A stretch of DNA of 5,176 nucleotides. Source: AC-32 sp036522595. GTDB lineage: Bacteria > Actinomycetota > Thermoleophilia > Gaiellales > Gaiellaceae. The notes beneath the pieces were generated by a model, which saw only the letters and a list, made by a program, of their open reading frames with translations, ran no database searches and was not told the DNA's origin. The translations under genes and the position numbers were made by a program. The stretch covers positions 1-5,176 of the forward strand of contig DATDFL010000073.1 of the NCBI GenBank assembly GCA_036522595.1. Reading direction: 5' to 3'. Below, one piece after another: positions 1-5,176 of this stretch. Within the stretch, counting starts at the first letter, position 1; every line of letters begins with the position of its first letter.

Positions 1-12
1 CTTCGCGGCCGC

Positions 13-1443
13 TTGACTAGCCACGAAATCATGGAACGCGAGCCCGGAGTCTGGGTCGAAGGGCCGGACGGGGAGCTCGTCCCCGACTACGACTCGACCT
101 TCCCGGAGATCAACGAGGGGCAGGTCGTGCACGGCACGGTCGTGCGCGTCGACAAGGACGAGGTTCTCGTCGATATCGGTTACAAGTCGGAGGGCGTCAT
201 TCCCGTCTCCGAGCTCTCGATCCGCCGCTCGGTCAACCCCGCCGACGAGGTCGCGCTCGGCGACGAGATCGACGCGCTCGTGCTCACGAAGGAGGACGCC
301 GAGGGGCGTCTGATCCTCTCGAAGAAGCGCGCGCGGTTCGAGCTGGCCTGGAAGAACATCGAGCGCGCCGCCGAGTCCGGCGAGCCGGTCAACGGCCGCG
401 TCATCGAGGTCGTCAAGGGCGGCCTGATCCTCGACCTGGGCGTGCGCGGCTTCCTGCCGGCGTCGCTCGTCGACATCCGCCGCGTGCAGGACCTGGACGA
501 GTTCCTCGGCCAGGAGCTGCGCGCGAAGGTGATCGAGCTCAACCGCTCGCGCAACAACGTCGTGCTCTCGCGCCGCGCCGTGCTCGAGGACGAGCGCAAG
601 GAGCAGCGCCAGCAGATCCTCGACCGGCTCAACCCGGGCGACGTGGTCGAGGGCCAGATCTCGAACATCGTCGACTTCGGCGCCTTCGTCGACCTCGACG
701 GCATGGACGGGCTGATCCACATCTCCGAGCTCTCGTGGTCGCACGTCAACCATCCGTCCGAGGTGCTCGAGATCGGCCAGGACGTGAAGGTCAAGGTGCT
801 CGACATCGACCGCGAGCGCCAGCGGATCTCCCTCGGCCTCAAGCAGACGCAGTCCGATCCGTGGCAGCAGGTGCTCGAGACCACCAACGAGGGCGACACC
901 GTCGAGGGCAAGGTCACGAAGGTCGTCACGTTCGGCGCCTTCGTCGAGATCCTCCCCGGGGTCGAGGGGCTCGTGCACATCTCGGAGCTCGCGCAGCACC
1001 ACGTCGAGAACCCGCGCGAGGTCGTCTCGCAGGGCGATCTCGTCGAGGCGAAGATCATCGAGGTCGACGCGGAGCGGCGGCGGCTCTCGCTCTCGCTGAA
1101 GCGGGTCGAGGGCGGCGGGGTCACCCAGCGCGCCGACGACTCCGAGGCGATCGAGGGCACGCCGAACCTGGATCTCTCCGAGGAGGTCTTCCCCGAGGGC
1201 GCGCCGGCCGCTGAGGCGACCGAGGAAGCGCCCGCCGCCGAGGCCACCGAGGAAGAGCCGGTTGCCGAGGCCACCGAGGAAGCACCTGCCGCCGAGGTCA
1301 CCGAGGAAGCGCCCGCCGCCGAGGTCACCGAGGAAGAGCCGGCCCCCGAGGAGACCGACGCCAGCATCGAGGCCGATCAGGCTGCGCCCGAGGAGCCGGG
1401 CCCCGGCGACTCGGAAGGCGAGCCCCCGGCACCACCTGAGTAA
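13..1443 (+). CDS. rpsA: 30S ribosomal protein S1, four S1 domains plus acidic repeat tail
   Basis: Ribosomal protein S1 binds mRNA on the 30S subunit and helps load transcripts, especially those with weak or absent Shine-Dalgarno sequences. Four S1 (OB-fold) domains are visible at about residues 34-105, 122-189, 207-276 and 292-363. Domains 3 and 4 carry the classic DFGAFVDL/TFGAFVEI and GLIHISEL/GLVHISEL motifs. Four domains is the usual number in actinobacterial S1, against six in E. coli. Residues 374-476 form an acidic, Ala/Pro/Glu-rich, probably disordered tail with 9-residue repeats. The start is uncertain: TTG 13 is the first start codon in the window and ATG 31 is the alternative. 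Neither has a visible ribosome binding site, and the frame stays open to base 1, so the gene could begin upstream. The stop is TAA at 1441-1443. The coaE gene follows immediately, as in Mycobacterium tuberculosis (rpsA-coaE). Family assignment is firm; only the N-terminus is in doubt. Confidence 0.95.
   Translation: MTSHEIMEREPGVWVEGPDGELVPDYDSTFPEINEGQVVHGTVVRVDKDEVLVDIGYKSEGVIPVSELSIRRSVNPADEVALGDEIDALVLTKEDAEGRLILSKKRARFELAWKNIERAAESGEPVNGRVIEVVKGGLILDLGVRGFLPASLVDIRRVQDLDEFLGQELRAKVIELNRSRNNVVLSRRAVLEDERKEQRQQILDRLNPGDVVEGQISNIVDFGAFVDLDGMDGLIHISELSWSHVNHPSEVLEIGQDVKVKVLDIDRERQRISLGLKQTQSDPWQQVLETTNEGDTVEGKVTKVVTFGAFVEILPGVEGLVHISELAQHHVENPREVVSQGDLVEAKIIEVDAERRRLSLSLKRVEGGGVTQRADDSEAIEGTPNLDLSEEVFPEGAPAAEATEEAPAAEATEEEPVAEATEEAPAAEVTEEAPAAEVTEEEPAPEETDASIEADQAAPEEPGPGDSEGEPPAPPE
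1204..1338 (+). repeat. Five tandem 27-bp repeats in the rpsA tail
   Basis: Five in-frame 27-bp units encode the 9-residue consensus P-A-A-E-[A/V]-T-E-E-[A/E] (residues 398-442 counted from TTG 13), followed by a degenerate sixth unit starting PAPEET. The DNA copies are nearly identical, with most differences in single bases, which suggests recent expansion by slippage or unequal recombination. The repeat gives S1 a strongly acidic, flexible C-terminus. Confidence 0.9.
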
Positions 1444-2026
1444 CGCGCCGCTCGCCGTCGCCATCACGGGCGGCATCGGAGCGGGGAAGAGCGAAGCGCT
1501 CGCCGCGTTTCGGCGTCACGGCGCCGCAACCGTCTCGAGCGACGAGATCGTCCACCGGCTCCTGGGCGAGGACGAAGACGTGCGCGCCCAGCTGCGCGAG
1601 CGGTTCGGTGGCGGCGTCTTCGACGACATCGGTCAGGTCGACCGCGGCGCGATCGCGCGGCTCGTCTTCGCCGATCGCGACCAGCTCGACTGGCTGGAGC
1701 AGCTCTTGCATCCCCGCGTGTCCCAGGAGTACTTGGATTGGCGGGAGGCGCTGGGCCGGCTCCCGAACCCGCCGCAGGTCGCGGTCACCGAGGTGCCGCT
1801 GCTCTACGAGGTCGGGGGCGAAGAGCGCTTCGACCGGGTGGTCGTCATCACCGCGTCCGCCGAGCTCCGCGCCGAGCGCTCCGAGGCGGCGGGGGAGCTC
1901 CGCGAGTCGCGCCTGATCCCGGACGACGAAAAGGCAGAGCGCGCCGACTTCGTCTACGTGAACGAGGGTACGCTCGACGAGCTGGATTCGTTCGTGGCCG
2001 ACGTGATGCGCAAACTCACGGAGTGA
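1436..2026 (+). CDS. coaE: Dephospho-CoA kinase, probable CTG start
   Basis: CoaE phosphorylates the 3'-hydroxyl of the ribose of dephospho-CoA with ATP, the last step of coenzyme A synthesis, in the cytoplasm. With the CTG start at 1436 the protein has 196 residues, close to the usual 200 or so. The P-loop GGIGAGKS is at residues 12-19. SSDEIVH at 34-40 holds the conserved Asp (D36). The LEQLLHPRV block is at 87-95, VPLLYE at 120-125, and the ADFVYVNEG segment typical of the family's C-terminal part at 170-178. There is no ATG, GTG or TTG between TTG 1262 and the P-loop. Starting at 1262 would add 58 Pro/Arg-rich residues that are only the out-of-frame translation of the rpsA tail. CTG 1436 lies 5 bases before the rpsA stop codon and overlaps that gene by 8 bases, so translation is probably coupled. 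The LID-like stretch (about 146-167) looks short and lacks the usual Gln before the EK pair. The family call is firm; the start is inferred. Confidence 0.9.
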   Translation: MSNAPLAVAITGGIGAGKSEALAAFRRHGAATVSSDEIVHRLLGEDEDVRAQLRERFGGGVFDDIGQVDRGAIARLVFADRDQLDWLEQLLHPRVSQEYLDWREALGRLPNPPQVAVTEVPLLYEVGGEERFDRVVVITASAELRAERSEAAGELRESRLIPDDEKAERADFVYVNEGTLDELDSFVADVMRKLTE

Positions 2027-2574
2027 AGAAGCTTCTTGCGGTCCTGGCCGTCGTCGCGGTCCTCGGCGGCGGTTTCGCCTACGCCTACTCGACCGAGCCC
2101 GGTTGGTGGGTGCGCATCTGGTACCCGCTCCGCTACGAGACGATCGTGCGCGGCCACGCGCGCAACTACCGGCTCGATCCGGCGCTGCTCGCGGCAGTGA
2201 TCTACCAGGAGAGCAAGTTCAACGCCCATGCGCGCTCGAGCTCGGGCGCGATCGGCCTGATGCAGCTCCTGCCGTCGACCGCCGAGGGGATCGCCGTGCA
2301 CACCGGCGGCTCGCGCTTCCAGGTGAGCGACCTCGACAATCCCGAGATCAACGTGCGCTACGGCGCCTGGTATCTACGGCACCTGATCGACAAGTACGGC
2401 GACGTGGACACCGCGCTGGCCGCCTACAACGCGGGTCAGGACAACGTCGACCGCTGGCGCGCCAGCGGGGAAGGAATCGCTTTCGCGGAAACGCGCCATT
2501 ACGTGAAGCGCGTCGAGCATCTGGAGACGCTTTATCGGCGTGGTTACAAGGATCAGCTGTACAGTCAGTCCTGA
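2023..2574 (+). CDS. Membrane-anchored soluble lytic transglycosylase (SLT/GH23)
   Basis: This is a lytic transglycosylase of the SLT (GH23) type, which cleaves the MurNAc-GlcNAc bond of peptidoglycan to leave 1,6-anhydro-MurNAc. It should act outside the membrane. The 183-residue product opens with KK and a hydrophobic stretch (residues 4-22, LLAVLAVVAVLGGGFAYAY) that acts as a signal peptide or N-terminal anchor; no lipobox Cys is seen. The SLT domain spans about 40-175. It has the catalytic Glu in the YQESKFN motif (E63), GAIGLMQLLP at 75-84, the NPEINVRYGAWYL block at 106-118 and AAYNAG at 133-138. The order and spacing match Slt70/MltE-like catalytic domains. The start is GTG 2023, whose bases overlap the coaE stop as GTGA, so it is probably translationally coupled; no separate ribosome binding site is visible. 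The frame stays open upstream to 1738, but that part is out-of-frame coaE. All expected catalytic motifs are intact. Its place behind coaE suggests co-transcription rather than shared function. Confidence 0.92.
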   Translation: MKKLLAVLAVVAVLGGGFAYAYSTEPGWWVRIWYPLRYETIVRGHARNYRLDPALLAAVIYQESKFNAHARSSSGAIGLMQLLPSTAEGIAVHTGGSRFQVSDLDNPEINVRYGAWYLRHLIDKYGDVDTALAAYNAGQDNVDRWRASGEGIAFAETRHYVKRVEHLETLYRRGYKDQLYSQS

Positions 2575-2577
2575 CAC

Positions 2578-2606
2578 TTGACAGACAGCACTAGTGATGT
2601 CATAGT
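2578..2606 (+). promoter_or_regulatory. Sigma-70-type promoter for the RHH operon
   Basis: A consensus -35 hexamer TTGACA (2578-2583) is followed by exactly 17 bp and a -10-like CATAGT (2601-2606), which matches TATAAT at four of six bases including the key A2 and T6. Transcription would start at about 2613-2616, at or next to the GTG start codon, giving a leaderless mRNA. The promoter begins only 3 bases after the transglycosylase stop codon and marks the break between the housekeeping run and the downstream operon. It is a sequence prediction only. Confidence 0.75.
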
Positions 2607-2613
2607 GATGTCA
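2592..2613 (+). promoter_or_regulatory. Tandem 11-bp direct repeat, probable RHH operator
   Basis: Two exact head-to-tail copies of TAGTGATGTCA occupy 2592-2602 and 2603-2613. Each contains TGATGTCA, whose outer TGA/TCA arms are inverted. The 11-bp period is about one helical turn, so two dimers would sit on the same DNA face, as is known for CopG/ParD/Arc-type ribbon-helix-helix proteins. The copies cover the -10 and the expected start of transcription, so binding would block RNA polymerase. A 5-bp inverted pair, GCACT at 2588-2592 and AGTGC at 2615-2619, flanks them. The first gene downstream encodes an RHH protein, so negative autoregulation is the natural reading. The repeat is seen directly; its operator function is inferred. 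Confidence 0.72.
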
Positions 2614-2615
2614 CA

Positions 2616-3074
2616 GTGCAGCTACAGAGATTCATCGATTCGCTCAAGGCCGACCTCTCCGCGGTCGCGGAGCTCGGCGACGAGACCACGGCAGACGCTG
2701 CCGGCAGGCTCGTCGTCACGCTCCAGGCCTCGGTCGGCCTGAGGCTGCTCGACGCGCTTTCCGAAGCCGCGCTCGAGCTGAACGAGAAGCTTCCGTCGGG
2801 CCACGTCGAGGTGCGCCTCTCCGGGCAGGACCCGGAGCTCGTGTACGTCGGCGAGGAGCCCGAAGAGCCTGCCGCCGGCGCCGAGTCCGCCTACACGGCG
2901 CGCATCACTCTGCGCCTGCCGGAGCAGCTGAAGGTCTCCATCGAGGCCGCCGCGAGCCGCGAAGGCATCTCGGTCAACAGCTGGATCGTCCGCGCGCTGT
3001 CACGGTCGACGAGCGCCGGCGGCGGCCCAGCAGTCCAGTCAGGGAACCGTCTCACGGGCTACGCCCGGAGCTGA
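2616..3074 (+). CDS. Ribbon-helix-helix DNA-binding protein with uncharacterised N-terminal domain
   Basis: The 152-residue product ends in an RHH (Arc/MetJ/CopG, HicB-antitoxin-like) domain at about residues 95-131. It has a beta strand ARITLRLPE, a first helix EQLKVSIEAAASREG, the turn ISVNSW and a second helix IVRALSRS. RHH proteins dimerise and insert the paired strands into the DNA major groove. Residues 1-78 form a separate mostly helical domain I cannot assign, ending in a strand-like HVEVRL segment, joined by an acidic Glu/Pro linker (79-90). A short Gly-rich tail follows the RHH domain. The start is GTG 2616: an in-frame TGA at 2595-2597 rules out an earlier one, there is no ribosome binding site, and the promoter spacing predicts a leaderless mRNA. 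Automated annotation may call such proteins HicB-family antitoxins, but no HicA-like toxin lies next to it. The likely role is autorepressor of this operon through the tandem repeat just upstream; this is inferred. Confidence 0.85.
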   Translation: MQLQRFIDSLKADLSAVAELGDETTADAAGRLVVTLQASVGLRLLDALSEAALELNEKLPSGHVEVRLSGQDPELVYVGEEPEEPAAGAESAYTARITLRLPEQLKVSIEAAASREGISVNSWIVRALSRSTSAGGGPAVQSGNRLTGYARS

Positions 3075-3075
3075 G

Positions 3076-3081
3076 AGGAGG
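3076..3081 (+). promoter_or_regulatory. Perfect Shine-Dalgarno AGGAGG before the 27-codon ORF
   Basis: AGGAGG sits 4 bases before ATG 3086, inside the longer purine run AGAGGAGGAGA that begins right after the RHH stop codon (TGA 3072-3074). It is the only well-placed strong ribosome binding site ahead of a start codon in the window. The other genes start at overlaps or without a leader. It decides that ATG 3086 is used rather than simply being intergenic sequence. Confidence 0.85.
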
Positions 3082-3085
3082 AGAC

Positions 3086-3169
3086 ATGGCCTTCTATCCA
3101 ATCCCGTTCGGACACGTAGAAGTTCGCACCGACAAGCGGCCGCCCGTGCGGCCCCGGCCGAAGCGATGA
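3086..3169 (+). CDS. Small ORF, 27-residue microprotein or coupling peptide
   Basis: This short ORF starts with ATG behind a perfect AGGAGG and stops at TGA 3167-3169. It encodes 27 residues: a hydrophobic, aromatic start (MAFYPIPFGH), a short polar middle, and a Pro/Arg-rich basic end (RPPVRPRPKR). The sequence has no membrane segment, signal peptide or Cys. It lies 11 bases after the RHH gene and its stop overlaps the DUF4097 start as ATGA. That gene has no good ribosome binding site of its own, so this ORF probably delivers ribosomes to it. Strong initiation signal, exact fit between neighbours and overlap together argue that it is really translated. Whether the peptide has its own function or only couples translation cannot be told from one sequence. 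I do not recognise a family. Confidence 0.72.
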   Translation: MAFYPIPFGHVEVRTDKRPPVRPRPKR

Positions 3170-4011
3170 GGACCGAGACCTTCCAGACGCCAGGCCCGGT
3201 CCGGCTGGACATCCGGCTCGGCGCGGGCGAGGTGAGGCTCGAGGCGTCGCAGACCTCCGAGACCACCGTCAGGCTCGAAGGGCTCCGCGACAACGACGCG
3301 ACCAACGAGGCCATCGAGACCGCTCGCGTCGAGCAGCGCGGCGACGACATCCTGGTCGAGATCCGCGGTAGCCGGCGTTTCGGGCGCGGCGCCGAGATCC
3401 TGATCGAGGTCGCTTGCCCGGAGGACTCGAGCGTCCACGCCAGGACGGGCTCTGCCGACATCGAAGGCCGCGGGCGCTTCGGATCGGTCGAGGTCGAGAC
3501 CGGTTCCGGCGACGTGCAGTTCGGCGAGCTCTCGGGCGACGTCAAGGTCAACGCGGCGAGCGGCGACGTCCAGTTCTCCAAGGTCGAAGGCGAGGCGCGC
3601 ATCAACACCGCCTCCGGAGACATTCAGATCGCGTCGATCGGCGGCGAGGCGAAGGTCAACTCGGCCTCGGGAGACGTGATGATCAACAAGGCCGGCGGCC
3701 GATTCGAGGCAAACAGCGCGTCGGGCGACGTCCTGCTCCGCGAGGCCTCGTCGTCCGTCGGGGTCAACACCGCCTCCGGAGACCAGATGATCGGATCGGT
3801 CGTGGAGGGAAGAATCGACCTCAAGTCGGCCTCCGGCGACCTGAAGATCGGAATCCGCGAAGGCTCGACTCTCTGGGTCGACGCGCGCTCGCGCAGCGGT
3901 GACGTGCGCTCCGAGCTGCCCGTCTCCGATCTGCCGCCCGAGGGCGACGCTCCGCACATCGAGCTCCGCGCCAATTCCATGAGCGGCGACATCACCGTCG
4001 TCAGGGCGTGA
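3166..4011 (+). CDS. DUF4097-type beta-strand repeat protein, probably cytoplasmic
   Basis: The 281-residue protein has an N-terminal beta-rich part (about 1-95) followed by a regular repeat (about 96-280) built on the motif [N/S]-x-A-S-G-D-[V/I]. SGD triplets fall at residues 114, 132, 150, 168, 186 and 204, exactly 18 apart, then at 223, 244 and 273. Gly-containing turns such as EGE 141 and GGE 159 fall halfway between them. This is the pattern of the DUF4097 (putative adhesin/beta-solenoid) family, with about two strands per 18-residue coil. No signal peptide, anchor, sortase signal or lipobox is seen, so the adhesin label should not be taken literally; a cytoplasmic scaffold is more likely. 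The start is ATG 3166, overlapping the stop of the 27-codon ORF; no strong ribosome binding site lies upstream. The stop overlaps the MFS gene. Family assignment is good; function is unknown. Confidence 0.88.
   Translation: MRTETFQTPGPVRLDIRLGAGEVRLEASQTSETTVRLEGLRDNDATNEAIETARVEQRGDDILVEIRGSRRFGRGAEILIEVACPEDSSVHARTGSADIEGRGRFGSVEVETGSGDVQFGELSGDVKVNAASGDVQFSKVEGEARINTASGDIQIASIGGEAKVNSASGDVMINKAGGRFEANSASGDVLLREASSSVGVNTASGDQMIGSVVEGRIDLKSASGDLKIGIREGSTLWVDARSRSGDVRSELPVSDLPPEGDAPHIELRANSMSGDITVVRA
3505..3835 (+). repeat. Internal ~54-bp coding repeats of the DUF4097 gene
   Basis: The 18-residue protein repeat is visible in the DNA as a 54-bp period of AGCGGCGAC/TCCGGAGAC-like blocks. One 20-bp stretch is repeated exactly at 3602-3621 and 3764-3783, a distance of 162 bp or three coils. 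Most other copies have diverged at the third codon position while the protein motif SGD is kept, so the array is mostly old and under selection, with perhaps one later copying event. Confidence 0.8.
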
Positions 4012-5176
4012 ATCCTCTCGAGCTGACCGATGCCGCCTCTGCGCGGCGCTCCCGCATCCCCGTCGTCCTGCGCGAACGCGACTTCAGGCGGTTCTGGGCC
4101 GGCGAGTCGGTCTCCCTTTTCGGCGACCAGATCACGCTGATCGCGCTTCCGCTGGCCGGAGTCCTGGCGCTCCACGCGTCCGCTGCCGAGATGGGCTACC
4201 TCACCGCGGCGGAGATCGCTCCCGCGCTGGTCTTCTCGCTGCACGCCGGCGCCTGGCTCGACCGGTACGGGCACAGGCGGGAGACGATGATCGCTACGGT
4301 CGTCGGACGCGCGGCGCTGCTGGCGACGATCCCGGCCGCGTACTGGCTCGGGATCCTGACGCTGGCGCAGCTCTACATCGTCGGCTTCCTGATCGGGACG
4401 CTGAGCGTGTTCTTCTTCGTCGCGTACACGACGCTGTTCGTGTCGCTCGTCCCGCGTGAGCGCTACCTCGAGGCGAACTCGCTCCTCAACGGCAGCCGCG
4501 CCTTCTCGTTCGTGGGCGGCCCGAGCATCGGCGGCCTCCTCGTCCAGGCGCTCTCAGCGCCCGGCGCGCTGATCGCGGATGCGGTCTCGTTCCTGGTCTC
4601 CGCGTTCACGCTCAGCTCGATCAAGCCGGTCGAACCGCCGACCGAAGAGGCCCAGAGCGGCCACGTGAAGGCGGGGCTTCGCTACCTCTGGCGCTCGCCG
4701 GTGATCCGCGCCTCGCTGCTCGCGACGGCCACGATCAACTTCTTCAACTTCGTCTTCTGGGCGCTGTTCATCCTGTACGCGAACCGGACTCTCGGCGTGA
4801 CGCCAGGCGTGCTCGGGCTCGTGCTCGGCGCCGCGTCCATCGGCGGCGTCACCGGCTCGATCCTCGCCGGCCGGATCAGCCGGCGGTTCGGAGTGGGGCC
4901 CGCGTTCGTGGCGAGCTGCGTGGTCTTCACCGCGCCGCTGCTGCTCGTGCCCTACGCGCACGGGCCGTACTGGGTGATCCTGGCGCTGCTCTTCGCGGCC
5001 GAGTTCCTCTCGGGCTTCGGCGTGATGATCCTCGACATCGTCGGCGGGTCGATCAAGACCGCGCTGATCCCCGACCGGCTCCGTGCGCGCGTCGCAGGCG
5101 CCTACATGGTCGTCAACTACGGCGTGCGGCCGGTCGGCGCGCTGGTCGGAGGCGCGCTCGGCACGTGGATCGGGCT
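4008..5176 (+). CDS. MFS exporter, EntS/MFS_3-like, truncated by the window edge
   Basis: The frame starting at GTG 4008 stays open to the end of the window, giving 389 residues of a protein that would normally be about 410-430 long. It is a major facilitator superfamily transporter of the drug/siderophore-exporter type (EntS-like, MFS_3): an N-terminal RERDFRRFWAGESVSLFGD segment (22-40), then hydrophobic helices separated by short loops. A motif A-like loop GAWLDRYGHRR at 81-91 follows the second helix, and its second-half counterpart GRISRRFG is at 288-295. A hydrophilic central loop (about 206-228) splits the two six-helix halves. Proton-driven export is expected from the family; the substrate cannot be read from sequence. 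The start codon overlaps the DUF4097 stop as GTGA, with no spaced ribosome binding site, so translation is probably coupled. At least one helix and the stop codon lie beyond base 5176. Confidence 0.9.
   Translation, partial: MNPLELTDAASARRSRIPVVLRERDFRRFWAGESVSLFGDQITLIALPLAGVLALHASAAEMGYLTAAEIAPALVFSLHAGAWLDRYGHRRETMIATVVGRAALLATIPAAYWLGILTLAQLYIVGFLIGTLSVFFFVAYTTLFVSLVPRERYLEANSLLNGSRAFSFVGGPSIGGLLVQALSAPGALIADAVSFLVSAFTLSSIKPVEPPTEEAQSGHVKAGLRYLWRSPVIRASLLATATINFFNFVFWALFILYANRTLGVTPGVLGLVLGAASIGGVTGSILAGRISRRFGVGPAFVASCVVFTAPLLLVPYAHGPYWVILALLFAAEFLSGFGVMILDIVGGSIKTALIPDRLRARVAGAYMVVNYGVRPVGALVGGALGTWIG

Noticed and set aside
180..1367. Long open frame on the minus strand opposite rpsA
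   Set aside because: It is the Ser/Arg-rich antisense reading of a high-GC coding region; the plus strand encodes a clear S1 protein, and the minus frame shows no domain or ribosome binding site.
1262..1435. N-terminal extension of CoaE from TTG 1262
   Set aside because: The 58 added residues are Pro/Arg-rich and come from the rpsA tail read in another frame; CoaE proteins begin only a few residues before the P-loop.
2589..2596. Perfect 8-bp palindrome CACTAGTG as a separate operator
   Set aside because: It is short and overlaps the first tandem repeat copy; the second copy lacks it, so I treat it as part of the repeat region and not as its own site.
2592..2613. CRISPR-like or insertion-site repeat
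   Set aside because: Two abutting 11-bp copies without spacers, placed exactly over a promoter, fit an operator; there is no transposase, att site or further copy in the window.
2575..2620. Rho-independent terminator after the transglycosylase gene
   Set aside because: The only inverted arms (GCACT/AGTGC, five pairs, 22 bases apart) are weak, have no T-run and enclose the promoter repeats, so they do not look like a terminator.
3094..3957. Minus-strand 287-residue open frame opposite the DUF4097 gene
   Set aside because: Its repeats mirror the plus-strand SGD repeats; composition is Asp/Arg/Ala/Val-rich with no recognisable fold, so it is a shadow of the real gene.
4554..4961. Minus-strand open frames under the MFS gene
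   Set aside because: They are rich in Arg, Glu and Ala with no motifs, while the plus strand encodes a continuous transporter with family motifs.

Overview
The window is GC-rich, plus-strand, densely packed bacterial DNA. Gene order and style (rpsA followed directly by coaE, many 4-base ATGA/GTGA overlaps, GTG starts, an apparently leaderless gene) point to an actinobacterium. A deep-branching class such as Thermoleophilia is my guess from protein style, not something proven here. No RNA genes, insertion sequences, CRISPR arrays or phage genes were seen.

Left half (1-2574): a housekeeping run. A four-domain ribosomal protein S1 with a repetitive acidic tail is followed by dephospho-CoA kinase (coaE), which has no ATG/GTG/TTG start near its P-loop and probably begins at a CTG overlapping the rpsA stop. 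Next comes a small membrane-anchored lytic transglycosylase, whose GTG start overlaps the coaE stop as GTGA.

Middle (2575-2615): a 41-bp gap holding a good sigma-70-type promoter (TTGACA, 17 bp, CATAGT). An exact tandem 11-bp repeat, TAGTGATGTCA twice, lies across the -10 and probable start of transcription. The next gene starts at GTG 2616 with no ribosome binding site, so its mRNA is probably leaderless.

Right half (2616-5176): a tightly coupled operon. It encodes a ribbon-helix-helix (RHH) DNA-binding protein with an uncharacterised N-terminal domain; a 27-codon small ORF (3086-3169) behind a perfect AGGAGG; a DUF4097-type beta-repeat protein with an 18-residue period; and an MFS exporter cut by the window edge. 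The last three are joined by ATGA and GTGA overlaps. My reading is that the RHH protein represses its own promoter through the tandem repeat, and that the small ORF loads ribosomes for the DUF4097 gene. The biological role of the system is unknown. The unannotated small ORF and the operator/leaderless promoter are the most interesting parts of the window.
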